From: Rhyacophila brunnea
Taxonomy: Eukaryota; Arthropoda; Insecta; Trichoptera; Rhyacophilidae
Direction: 5' to 3'
NCBI GenBank assembly: GCA_022495005.1
Contig: JAGYXB010000046.1
Span: 248,001-312,000 of the forward strand
DNA length: 64,000 nt
The notes under the pieces are model-generated. The model did not search any database. It was not told where the DNA came from and saw only the letters and a list, made by a program, of their open reading frames with translations. The translations under genes and the position numbers were made by a program. Shown here in pieces: positions 9,994 to 20,255 of this stretch (its first letter is position 1; every line of letters starts with the position of its first letter).

Positions 9994-12234
9994 CATAATA
10001 AAAGATTGTTAAAACCTTCTTACCTATTAGTAAAGGATCAAGTAAAAAACAAATTTTGATTATCTGAAGTGTTTGTGAAAACTCGTAATGAATATATTAC
10101 ATACTATTAATACATTCAATAGGTAAGCCCGTTAAAACGTCATTTCCCGTAAACAATGGAACCAGCTAATGTGAAATATCACGAAATATACCTACTCACT
10201 AATTAAAAACAAATAAACAATTTTAAGCTATAATCCATAATCGTCAAAACTGAAGTGATCTCGGATTTTAAGAAAATACGTAGATCAGTTAACAAACGCG
10301 CAGGTTAAGTTTTTTTTGTTTTTTCTACCATATTACTATAACATCAAATTATAGTTTCATGTGTGAACTCCCAGATTGGATAAAGCAATGAACTATTAGA
10401 ACCAAGGTCAACTTGTTAAGGCAAATGGTATGCACTGCAACTGTGTTATACCTATTTATATCTAATATTTTCTTGATAAAATAATTTATTATCAATGGTA
10501 TTAGGTAATATATATACACAATGTATCAATGTCGACTAATTATGATTGTATCATTTTGATAACTTCCGAAATAAATAATTATATCGGGTTTATATATTTC
10601 ATTGAAATAATACTATGATATATAATTTATAGTATTAGGGAGTAGCAATTAACAGAAAACGCATGTCCTTACATATTTTGCATGATGAATATAAAGTGTT
10701 TGAAAATGGCCTGTAAAAATGTCAAAAAAAACATTACAACATCAGTACCTATATATTAAAATTGAATATCTCAATATGTCCAACCACTTGCTTGAAACAC
10801 AAAAGTACGATTTGAAGTATCTTTCGTACGAAACTTTTTCTAAAGGGTTTCATTAACCACGTAGGTCCGATATTCCCCATTTTACCTATCCATAAATCCA
10901 TATAATATAATAATATGTTTTCATATTATATATTTTCGTAGTATGAACATAATATACGAAATCATTCAGATTTGGTACGATTTTAATAATACACTAGCTG
11001 TCAGGTCCTTCTCATTATGGGAGCAAGTGTGATTTGTTATTTGATAGTGAAAATAAAAGTAGTTTAGTAGAAATTTTAAACTTTGATTTCAATAATAGGT
11101 ATATAAAAAGTGGAATATTATTAAATATTATAGATATTACTATTAACAACTAATTCTTCCACTCTATACGTAAGCGCTTCATTAATTTCTCTAAATAGTA
11201 TAGTATATCTACTAATGGCAGCGTTTCTATATAATTAAGTATCGATAAAGTCTCTTGCACATATTATCAATATCATTTATTTCATATTTCATTGTACCTA
11301 CTACATCGTACAACTTATTTTTCTGAAAAACATAGGTTCCATAAATTATTAACGCATTTTTTAATTAAAAAATGTTGTAATATTCGAGTCCGTCCCAAAA
11401 AAAAAAGGACTCCAGATGTCCGGTGTCTAGTAATAATAATATATCCTCATTAAAATGTGATGTAAAAAATATAATCAATTTAATCTTTTAATTACTAATG
11501 AATGAGTTACCACAATTATCATTATGTGGCAGCATTCACAATTGAAAATTAATTTGATTATGAGTGGCTGCCAGCTTACCTGGTGCTCGGTTAACCAAAA
11601 CTTCTTGTCATAGATAACGGTTGGCACGATTCAGTCTGCGAGTTGTTTAATGGTAGCGTTATTATTACCAATCGCGCCAACACGTCATAATAGTAAACAA
11701 AAAAGTTTTTTTTTTTTGCAAACTATAAAGAGAAAGATACGATTAAATTGAAGCCCCAGGGTCTCACTTAAAGTAGTCGGTATAATTGGAAACGACAAAA
11801 AAACTTTTCGACACTTTAAGGTGGTCAAAAAATATACTTTTCGGCTGCACATTTAGCAATACTGTGGCCATAATTTCCTATTATTGACATAGTTACTTTG
11901 TTTTTATATATTCTAAATAGTTTTTTGACCTTTCGTCGTGGATTACATTATATTTTGAAATAATTAAATTCTACGCAGTATAAAAAAATATCACGCGCTG
12001 AAATTCCTTTCGGAAATTAATCAGTAAGTCATAGACACAGACTCTAGACAAATATATTACATATAAATAGAATATGTACGGCTACTGTATTTTGGCAAGT
12101 GATATTTAATTAAACTATTTTAGGTTTTTAGACCTAAATTAAACAGATGTGTTCACAAAATTAAACATAAAAAAACGTAAATAATTAGACATAAAGACAC
12201 AGTATTATATTATTAACCAGTATTATGTACAACT
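9994..12234. other. Long AT-rich non-coding stretch
   Basis: No open frame of interest, no RNA gene and no repeat ends were recognised over about 2.2 kb. Two short GC-richer pieces (about 11570-11700 and 11750-11870) show no frame or repeat partner in the window. Confidence 0.45.
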
Positions 12235-12800
12235 CTGTGGTGAAGGGTGGATGTAGGCTGTTAACATCCGACATATTAAATAGTACACATTAAACTTTGT
12301 CAGTCAAATGTATTTGTTTACATTGTAATTTTGTACCTACTATCTGCTATGTATAGTATAGATAGTGTTTGTTAGTTTTTTTAAATTCAATTAAACCCTG
12401 CCTAATCCGAACCATAGTAGATAATAGTGAATATAATATATAATTTTCATTTATCTATAAAATATCTAAAATAATGCTAATAAAATATACATAATTTTAG
12501 ATATTTTATAGATGGAAGAATATTTTAAATCGATTTGTCCAGGCAGGGCTGAATAAATTTACAAAATCCACCCAATACTATCTGTATTCTGTATTCTTAT
12601 TTCAACGTAAACAAATAAGTATGACTGAAAAGTGTGCACTCTTTTTGTCGGATTGCTCATATAGCTTACCTAAACTATTATGGTTTGGCTTAGGAATGGT
12701 TTAATTGTATGTTAAAAACTAACGACTACAATATGCAAATTGTATTCTTAGTTCAATGAAAACAAATAAGTATGACTGACAAGGTACAACTATCAACTTA
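12235..12800 (+). mobile_element. Decayed hAT MITE related to 57266-57813
   Basis: The left part (CTGTGGTGAAGGGTGG, GTAGGCTGTTAA, AATAGT.CACA.TAAAC) matches the left end of the complete element at 57266. The middle matches ATAGTGTTTGTTAGTTTTT and AATTAAACCC.GCC. Two separate copies of the right-arm motif (AAACAAATAAGTATGACTGA) occur at about 12608 and 12758, so this copy is rearranged. The outermost right end is not found. A perfect 20 bp inverted repeat sits inside at 12453-12472 and 12494-12513. Confidence 0.7.
12453..12513. repeat. 20 bp perfect inverted repeat
   Basis: ATCTATAAAATATCTAAAAT at 12453-12472 is exactly complementary to 12494-12513 across a 21 nt spacer. It lies inside the decayed hAT MITE. 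Confidence 0.75.
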
Positions 12801-12846
12801 TAATATTGTTTTATCGGATAAAATACTTTTTTGAAATGCCATATAT

Positions 12847-13140
12847 CAGGCATGTCCAACTTCAAGTAAGTTGTAATCTACCATCCAGAATCAAATTGGT
12901 AGTGATCTACAATACTAACAAGCAACTGTGCAAAGATCCTACTGCGCGACGGTAAGAGAACACTATACCTCCGTTTAAAGCGTAGGGATTCGCATCCTCT
13001 CCTTCTCTCAGTCGTGCGGCAGACCATGAGCAATACGAACCAATCAAAACGAGCTTGCCAATGGTTATTACGTGGAAAAATAAACAAATAAAAAGAGGAA
13101 TGGATAACGCTACCCTTTCGAAATGAAAACAAAATCATAT
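12847..13140 (+). mobile_element. hAT-like element, left end only
   Basis: It begins CAGGCATGTCCAACTTC and continues with GTGATCTAC-type text, the look of CAGGCRTGTCCAAC-ended hAT elements. No matching right terminus was found downstream. An 86-codon minus-strand frame (12878-13138) inside it has no recognisable domain. The end position is approximate. Confidence 0.45.
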
Positions 13141-13378
13141 TGTATTACTACTGAATGTAGGTACACGCTTTTAACATTTTCACGACTCAATTTTTATAGT
13201 ACCTACTAAAGACCCAATGGTGCGATCAACGCGTTGAAGATGCTTCTTGCCAAATATTATATAATATTTTTGAAGTTATACTTCTTTTGGCGCGTTTGGG
13301 AAATCAGATCAGAGTGTATTTTTGGGGTGTGACATGTAACACATAATTTATTTTTCACACGAAAAAAACGCACTCAAT

Positions 13379-13437
13379 TGGATACGAACCACCGTTTGTT
13401 CGGTTATCAGCCAAACGCACTACCTTTACGCCACAGT
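13379..13437 (-). repeat. tRNA-like segment inside family T copy A
   Basis: On the minus strand it reads GTGGCGTAAAGGTAGTGCG (A-box-like), then GGTGGTTCGTATCC (B-box-like GGTTCGNNTCC), spaced as in a tRNA gene. The cloverleaf is imperfect, so I read it as a pol III-type internal promoter remnant or tRNA-derived piece, not a functional tRNA. In copy B (29389-29438) the A-box part is kept while the B-box part is deleted. Confidence 0.5.
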
Positions 13438-13620
13438 ATGATACAGCAATCGTTCATATACAGCAGGGGAGGGCAAACTGCGGCCCGCGGGCCGCATGTG
13501 GCCCACCGGGTATTTTTTGCGGCCCGATATCATTAATTGTACTTCTGATAACGAAAAACTTTTTTATATATTTTTAAAAAATATTGACAATAGATTAAAA
13601 TTTGTTTAGCAATAGTACGC

Positions 13621-14092
13621 GATCCATTTTCAATAGATATTGATAGTGTACCGACAGAGCTACAACTTGAGATTATTGATCTGCAGTGTGACACTCATTT
13701 AACACAATGCTTACGGGCCCTTTTAATTAATTTTGTAATTAACGTGTTAATTTGCATTTGAAAAGTAATTAGCAAAAACACAATTTGCGCGGCCCGTAAG
13801 CATTGGGTTAAGAGAATTTCATCGTCGTGAAGAAATCTCCAAATTTTACAATGCCCTTAATTCGGACAAATTCGACCAACGTAAAGATTATGCAAGAAAA
13901 ATGTTCGTTATTTTTGGATCAACCTATATATGTGAACAAACATTTTCGATCATGAACCTCAATAAAAATTCTTTATGATCAAATATCTCCGATGCCCATT
14001 TACAAGCAGTTTTGAGAATATCAATTACAAAATTAACACCTGAATTTAAAAAAATGTTAAAAAATGTACAACTTTTTCATTCTTCTCATTAA
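13621..14092 (+). pseudogene. hAT transposase C-terminal (dimerisation) region, split
   Basis: The first part (13621-13701) reads DPFSIDIDSVPTELQLEII and then LQCDTHL. After a 105 bp insertion the frame continues at 13811 as REFHRREEISKFYNAL, then YICEQTFSIMNLNKNSL, an in-frame TGA at 13976-13978, SNISDAHLQAVLRI and a final stop at 14090-14092. The EQTFS.MN.NK...S...DAHL....RI pattern is the hAT C-terminal dimerisation domain. The domain is close to its normal length, but the N-terminal BED finger and the catalytic DDE core are missing. The internal stop and the insertion make it non-functional. Confidence 0.9.
13703..13807. mobile_element. 105 bp TTAA-flanked MITE (piggyBac-like) nested in the hAT
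   Basis: The inverted ends are CACAATGCTTACGGGCC (13703-13719) and, read inward, CCCAATGCTTACGGGCC (13791-13807), 16 of 17 bases matching. TTAA stands on both sides (13699-13702, 13808-13811). Removing the element and one TTAA rejoins the hAT frame without a shift (THL to REF), which supports the boundaries. The TTAA target and short TIR suggest mobilisation by a piggyBac-type transposase; that assignment is inference. Confidence 0.88.
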
Positions 14093-14552
14093 TTTTTTTG
14101 TAATGTTTATTTTTCGTGATAATAAATAGTGTATATCTAAAAATGGTATTTTACTTGCGGTCCGCCGCTCAATTTGAATACTTGAATTTGGCCCTCCAGC
14201 CAAAAAGTTTGCCCCCCCCTGATATACAGTATAATATTATAGTTAAGAATTGTTCCGTTGCCTAGGCAGCGAATTTATTATTGTCGGCCATTTACAATTC
14301 CTTACGTAAACAAACGATTAAACGTCATAGTGGCAGTTGTCACTTTAAAAATAAAAACAACGATAAATACTTATATAATTAATTTAGTAATATAAGTTAA
14401 AATTTATAGACATAAACCAACGGCGCTTCAATAAGCGGCCCGTTTTCTTACGATATTTAAGACCTAGTTGAAGAATCTAGGTTACCTATCACAAGTTTTG
14501 TTTTTGTTTTGTTACGCCAAAGAAGTATAACTTCTAACGCGCGTATAAGTAC

Positions 14553-15499
14553 ACACACCGATTTTTTTTTGTTTCTTTTAGTTTGCGTACATTGCCATAT
14601 TTTATTAAGTAGATTAATCCTTTGCCATCGGTTATTTTACTCCGCTGTATAATATATATATTATACCAACGTTACATAATATATTTTGAGTAAGTCTTAA
14701 AACTCAATTTTAGTAAGAATTGGGATGACCAATTATTGTAATGTCGGTAATACGCAGTTAAATTCCAAGCGTATTTTGATGTAATTATAATACTCGCGCA
14801 CAAAAATATTATATCCGTTTTTAATAAACCCGCGCCGCCGCCTTGGAAAGTTTTCTAAATCGTCAGACTATCATGCGAGTGCAAAGTCCTAAGTTCAATT
14901 CCCAGATGTCACCACTGAACGGCGATAACAACCAATCCTTATAAAATATAATCACTCTAGTATTATAAGCTAGACCCCCAGTATTGCACATTAGAGAATT
15001 GCTTACTAACAATATAATTAAGATAAAAGTATGAATTATTTTGAACTTTTTATTTATTCGAGCTGCAATATAGGGACCATACCTAAATAAGATTTCATAT
15101 AAATAAAAAGGATTTCATGTAGTAATAATACACAATTATATTTTTATAAAAATCGATGTTTTTTAAAATGAATATAAAAAAATACTAAAACTATGAAATA
15201 GTCAAAAATCTGCTAGGTACCTACAGCATATAAAACTTTTAATTTTAATTTTTAATAAATTAAATTTTAATAATAAATATGACCATAAAATACAATTTAT
15301 TGTAGTAATACGATGGGGACCTTTGACGAATTCACATTTTATAACATTATTTTACAATTGTAAATTTACATTTGAATTAAAATAAAAAAAGTTTTATTTT
15401 TAATGTTTTCAGATACATATTTATTAATTAATACAATGATTTGAGTTTCCCCATCTCTACCCGCCATGTATATGCAGCCGCGGTTTGTGCACGGCCGCC
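14553..15499. other. AT-rich non-coding stretch
   Basis: Nothing recognised. Strongly AT-rich, with TAAATTTTAATTTTTAATAAATT-type text at 15235-15275 and no coding signal. Confidence 0.45.
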
Positions 15500-15868
15500 A
15501 TCCATGACGCTATAAACGTGTCAGAATGAAAAGATTTTAGTGCCACACTTCCTTGTTCCGAAGCGATAAGCGATGCTGCACGGGACTGATGTAGCAACCA
15601 TCCACCTTAGTGCTTAAAGAAAGAGTTTTAGAAAGTAAAAAGAATCTTGTCTTGCTCTGCCGTCATTTATCTTTAATGACATGAAGTGTCCTCTGTTATG
15701 TACCCGTGTACTGAAACTCTGCCGAAACAGAGGAGTAAGGAGTTGAAAGTGATGAATCTAAGGAGGGATCGGAATTATTCCGTCCTCCATATGGCGCAGC
15801 AAATTTTTCAAATGCCTCAAAATTGGCCTTGGTTGATATCAAGTCGGCGTGGCCAATCAGGCCCGTGA
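15500..15868 (-). pseudogene. LINE family B, diverged C-terminal fragment
   Basis: On the minus strand from 15868 the frame reads TGLIGHADLISTKANFEAFE then KFAAPYGGRNN. This aligns with VGPIGPFDLVATKANF..KFAASYCQREN at 6560-6665 and with 55028-55110. The zinc-knuckle part upstream is missing. The sequence from 15770 down to about 15500 is probably the 3' UTR, although it matches the other copies poorly. This is the most diverged copy of the family in the window. Confidence 0.6.
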
Positions 15869-17210
15869 ATACACTTGAAATTGTAAATTATCAAAAAAAA
15901 ATCTCAAATTGCAAGCTTCGTATTTTTCCGCTAGGTGCCTGTGATAGGTAAAGACTTCGCGTTAACATTCATACTACTATCTCCAAATATCGTATATGGA
16001 GTGATAACTGAAATAGCTCTCGACCATAAAACACATAAAATTTTATTTTATTTATATTTTTAAACTAAATTCTACTCAGTAAATTTTAATTAGAATATGA
16101 AAATATACTTTTAAGAATAAGTACTGTATTTTCTAACTATATTAATAATATCGATAAACATGATTCAAACAGTTTTAACAAAACATTTGAAATGAATACT
16201 ATGAAGTGGGCGAATGTTAATATTGAATTAATTGTGAGCAGAAACCGATCGTGGGCTCCCTCACAATTTTATTAACAATGCAGATATTTTGATAGCCATT
16301 TCAGAAACTATTCAATTTAGCAAGACTATTGGATAACAATGATATTCATCTCACGTTAAATTAAAAAAAATGAATGTTATTTTATTCAGTCGTTATTAAA
16401 TATTACCGATGCAGGTAACTCAATTTTTTCCGAGTGAGAATCAAATTGAATTTCAGAGTAGGTACCTTTAAGTAAGTATCTAAGTGTTTTTATTATGCTT
16501 ATTTTCACCCTTTATTTATATACCGACAATTTAATTTCGAAGTAGACTTAGTGAATTAAGTGAACCAAAAAAATTATTGAGTGCTAAAATACCAAGAATG
16601 ACTAGGTGGAGTTGGAAGGGATCTAGGAACTCTTAGATGTGTCAATATTGGCAGACCTGTGAGTAAAATAGAAACTATAAACTGGTAGGTATTTATAACG
16701 TAAACAATTACATGAGACGTCGAAGGCTCGGCTTGACTTCAGTTCGGCCTTATCAATTTATTCGACTAGTTTTAAAACGCATATTTGATTATTTTTATAA
16801 CGGTTCGTTAATCGATTAGTCGGGTAAAATTCGGTTAAAGTTTTTGATTATACATTTATTAAGATGATTTTAAAGTACACTTGCTATATTTATTAAATAT
16901 AAAATATTTTACTGATCAGTATATTTATTTTTATAAATTTTAAAAATTATTTTAAAATCAACATATTATTTCCCATAAAAATATTTTAATTTATTTGCAA
17001 AAGTTTCATGTGTTATTTTTCAAAAGCGGTGAAATCAAAAAAAAAATACTTACAATGCTCGATCACTCTCTTGTGCTCGACATTTGTGATTTTCAAAACT
17101 TGCCAAATTCAACATCAGACCATTTCAAAAAACCACTAATTATGCGAGTGATTTTCAATAGTGGACAAATCCATTAGATTTATTTTCAAATAGCATGATC
17201 TTGAAGAGAG
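15869..17210. other. AT-rich non-coding stretch
   Basis: No element or gene recognised. A 60-codon plus-strand frame (16995-17177) has no domain and is probably chance. A patch at 16720-16860 rich in TTCGG and CGGTT strings may be an old repeat. Confidence 0.4.
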
Positions 17211-17212
17211 AG

Positions 17213-17637
17213 ACTAGGCGCTTATTTTGTTGCATCGTCTTCTTCGGCCAAATCCGCCCAGTTGGAGCCTATAGACACCACGCGGCGACCCTAAGAATCC
17301 ATGTCGCTCACCAGTTTTCTTGCATCGTTTCAGGTCAAACCAGTATCCCGTAGCTCCGCCGTATACACTCTATAGATAGTATTTAGTATCCAGGACGCCG
17401 GAATCCGGTTGGCTTGAAGAGCAGGCAAGCCAGGTTGAAGTTATCTTCTAACATCCGCTACACGTGGCCGAGTCATGTTCAACGTCGCCTTTTCGCTCTC
17501 AGCGTGATGAGACGCTGCTTGGTGCGTTCTCTTATCTCCTCGTTACTCCTAAAGTCTTACCACCCAGTATCCGTCGCAAATATCTGTTATCGAAGCTCTG
17601 AATACGGTTGCTCTGAGCCTTCGTAAGGTGCCATGAT
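17213..17637 (-). pseudogene. LINE family D, C-terminal fragment
   Basis: Minus-strand reading gives NRIQSFDNRYLRRILGG, a shifted EIRERT..RL piece, then WLGHV.RM (near 17465), and a tail ending IGSNWADLAEEDDATK near 17213. The order RCLRRILG...RRLRWLGHV.RM is the C-terminal region that follows the reverse transcriptase in many insect LINE proteins. Several stops and frame changes interrupt it. A second copy of the tail lies at 36372-36585 on the plus strand, sharing ACCTGGCTTGCCT.CTCTT and GGAGCTACGGGAT.CTG. Confidence 0.75.
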
Positions 17638-18321
17638 AGTAAAGCCGAACTCTTCAGAAAGGAGGAATAAACATATCGCATTTTCTCACTTTGTCAAAAA
17701 GTGAATTGACCAAATTTAAAACTACCTCCTATGAAAAATTCCAATAATATTTGTTGCTCATTTTATCATAACATCGTTTTGCTGTAAAATATGTAGTTAT
17801 CTCAAATCGAGTAGGTATATATCGGCGATAATAATTCTGTACGATAAATATGTTATTTTTTATTTTCATTGGTAGTAGAATTCACCGGCTGAATAAGTAT
17901 GTTAATCGATTATCCAAAAACTGACAACAGTATTCAAGGCAACCTGTCAAGGTATGGGTAACTCTATTATTGGGTTACAATGCCTTAGAAGACTTAGAGC
18001 ATTATTATAGTGGTTAAAATCAATTATTTGTGATGAATATCTGGCGAGCTTATTCAAATAGATCTGAAACAATAATTAATGTATACCCACACTGTGTTAC
18101 TTTTTCCAATATGGCACTACATGCACTATGGCATTTTACATGACTATTTACCACTGACCACGTTGCCTACAGTTCCCATGCCTGCCAATGAGATTCCAGT
18201 TTTCCTCCCATCTGTCACACTTCCTTCCTGTAGTCATGGATTACAACCAAGCTGCAACTTTACCTATACTACCGCCAACCATAAACCCAGATAAAGGAAG
18301 ATGATTAATAATTGTCGCAGA
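17638..18321. other. Unassigned stretch
   Basis: No repeat end recognised. A 71-codon plus-strand frame (18079-18294, rich in Pro, Thr, Leu) lies in a slightly GC-richer piece but shows no domain, splice context or partner exon. I do not call it a gene. Confidence 0.35.
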
Positions 18322-18322
18322 G

Positions 18323-18840
18323 CTAAAGGCTCATTTACACGAGTCACTGCGGATGATCATTGCGGATGATCCTCTGCAGGGAATTGGATTCAGGAATTCA
18401 CGTTTTGTTCACACATGTCACCGAAAGTGAAATACTCGATTCATTCCCAAATGGCGTCAAGTGAAATAGCGAACACAGAAATCGCAGAAACAGCAAGAAC
18501 CACAAAACAACACTTTGTTCATTACAATCAGTATGTACAATCAAATAATATGATGCGGACCGCAGAAATATCTATTTAACCGGTTTGTTTTCAATTATTC
18601 AACATAACAGTTTACGTACCTATGTAAATATGATGGGGCGCATGCGTGGCGTGTGCGCATATGCGAAATCATCCGCAGTGATCAAAAATGATCCAAAGTA
18701 GAAAAAGTTCAACTTCATTCATTTTTGATTCTGGATGATCACTTTCAATGATTCGTTGATGAATGTGCGTTTACACGGGTCACTGCGGATGATTCCTCCG
18801 CGATGATCGTAAAACGTGAACCATGTAAACGGGACTTAAG
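18323..18840. mobile_element. 518 bp non-autonomous TIR element with repeated subterminal motif
   Basis: The ends are CTAAAGGCTCATTTACA at the left and CTTAAGTCCCGTTTACA read inward from the right. The motif TTTACACGRGTCACTGCGG occurs as a direct repeat at 18334 and 18770, and its ATCCGCAGTGATC core is present inverted at about 18668-18682. GATGATC words are scattered through the body. Such subterminal repeats often bind a transposase. No coding region and no clear TSD were found, so the superfamily is open. Confidence 0.65.
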
Positions 18841-19091
18841 GGGTTGTCAATAAATGGCACAACACGATTTCGATACATTTTTTTTTATTTCCTCTCCCCC
18901 ATCGTAACAATTGATTTTACCGTCGTCTAACTTACAACAAATTTTAACCTCCTCGTTTTAACCGTTCGACAAAAAACAAATTTTTCGAAAATGATCGATT
19001 ACAATATAAGTAAAATGAATATATTTTGTTGGTTTTTCGACATCACATTTTCTATAACGTCCCTATCTCCTTCATCATAAATCGTCACATC
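18841..19091. other. Non-coding spacer
   Basis: About 250 bp of AT-rich sequence with no recognised feature. Confidence 0.4.
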
Positions 19092-19660
19092 TAGGGATTG
19101 CAATACCGGATTTTAAAACCAGTATTCAATTATTAAATCTATACCGAAATACCGGTTTCAAAAATCCAAAATACCGGTATTTTCGGTATTAACAAAGCAT
19201 ACGCGTTTATGTTTTTGAAAATGAATTTAATTATTAATTTTAATAATTATTTTTCATTATTTACTACTATATTGTATATGAAATTTAACGTATAAGATTA
19301 ATGCTGCCAAAACGAAAATATATTGACTGAAACCAACAAAAATTAAATAATAATAAAACAAAATCCCTCAAATATACTTATAAAATTGTCGCGATGGAGT
19401 AATATATTTCGAAAACGAAAACATTCGTGACAAATATTTCCAATTATTCTGTAACTTTACTATTGATCCAACATTGATAGTACTTACCTACATCCAACAG
19501 ACGTTGAAATTTTCCTTTACCTGGACTTAATAGTATTTGTAAAAATGAGCACTTCTAAAATATTGTGATCTATACCTACATATTTATAAAGGTCAACATA
19601 ATAAATGTAAGTAGGTTGTTTGGGTTGCGATAAAATAGTGTTTTCTCACCAATCATTTCG
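19092..19660 (+). mobile_element. hAT MITE, TAGGGATTG family, truncated copy
   Basis: It starts TAGGGATTGCAATACCGG and follows the complete element at 58014-58643 through its length: ATACCGGTATTTTCG, AACATTC.TG.CAAATAT, ACTATTGATCCAAC and GGTTGC.AT.AAA.AGTGTTTTC. The right end present in the other copy (TATTGGAATCCCCA) is missing here. Confidence 0.75.
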
Positions 19661-19694
19661 CTGTACTTTACAAAGAGTATGTAGGTACTTCTAC

Positions 19695-20255
19695 TTACTT
19701 GGCACAACGATAAGATACTAAGGAGGCTAGGTGCTATCCTTGTCTAATAAAAATACTACTGCCACATTGCACACTACGTGCTTAGGTACAAATTCGTTTG
19801 ACAGTTGGGAGCGCTCAAGTCAACAACGATATGTCACTTCTCACAAAGAATTTAAGTTTTAAAAAAAGTCTCAAATTCGAACTTGTTGGATGCATTCATC
19901 CCATGCGTCATTCTTCATAACCTCAAAATATACGGTGTTTGACATGTATCATACTGAAGAAACATCCGCCATCTTCCGAAATCCATAAACAATGGCAAAA
20001 TCATTAGGTGACACGATAAAATTAACCTACACGTGTGTTCGCCGGGAGACTCACGAGGTGACTAATAATTACGTATGCAAGGCTATCTATAGTCTTGGGT
20101 GTGGCCATTGCGATAGTATAGTGTGCGTCCGTTCGCTAGGATATGTCACCTAGCACGTAGCCACCACGCAAGGCACCTACCTATGTGGCCGTAGCCTTAG
20201 TGATCTCGATATAACGGTACAAGTTACTTGGCACAGCGATAATATACTGGGGAGG
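19695..20255. repeat. Direct repeats bracketing MITE family M copy 1
   Basis: TTACTTGGCACAACGATAAG.. at 19695-19726 and TTACTTGGCACAGCGATAAT.. at 20224-20255 are direct repeats of about 32 bp with five or so differences. They flank the family M copy at 19727-20215. They are too long for a normal TSD, so they may be the ends of a larger repeat or a segmental duplication around the insertion. Confidence 0.55.
19727..20215 (+). mobile_element. MITE family M, copy 1 (left end truncated)
   Basis: It matches 27318-27833 over nearly its whole length: ACTACTGCCACATTGCACAC, ACGTGCTTAGGTACAAATTC, GTCAACAACGATATGTCACT, ATATACGGTGTTTGAC and GTCACCTAGCACGTAGCCAC. The left terminus seen in the other copy is shortened here. 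No coding function. Confidence 0.8.

Larger units (their letters stand above)
13464..14221 (+). mobile_element. hAT transposon, 758 bp, with 8 bp TSD
   Basis: The ends are CAGGGGAGGGCAAACT at the left and, read inward from the right, CAGGGGGGGGCAAACTTTT. The target duplication ATATACAG is perfect at 13456-13463 and 14222-14229, which is the 8 bp size expected for hAT. The sub-terminal GCGGCCCGCGGGCCGCATG and the GGCCCTCCAGCC at the right are typical of hAT elements of this end type. It is internally deleted but keeps part of the transposase C-terminus (13621-14092). The host element without the insertion is seen at 29283-29700. Confidence 0.95.
13267..14552 (+). mobile_element. Family T element, copy A (interrupted by a hAT)
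   Basis: The left end has TTTTTGAAGTTATACTTC then TTTTGGCGCG; the right end has CGCCAAAGAAGTATAACTTC followed by TAACGCGCGTATAAGTAC. The two ends share an inverted GAAGTTATACTTCTTT block, itself a near palindrome. Other copies lie at 29283-29700 (right end missing), 46498-46912 (reversed) and 56353-56498 (reversed, internally deleted). Interior words shared by copies include GAATTGTTCCGTTGCC, AATTCCTTACGTAAACAAA and ATAGTGGCAGTTGT. A hAT element (13464-14221) is inserted in it. No coding sequence was found, and the superfamily is not clear to me. Confidence 0.8.

Noticed and set aside
11390..11405. A12 run near 11398 as a processed pseudogene tail
   Set aside because: No coding remnant lies upstream or downstream on either strand.
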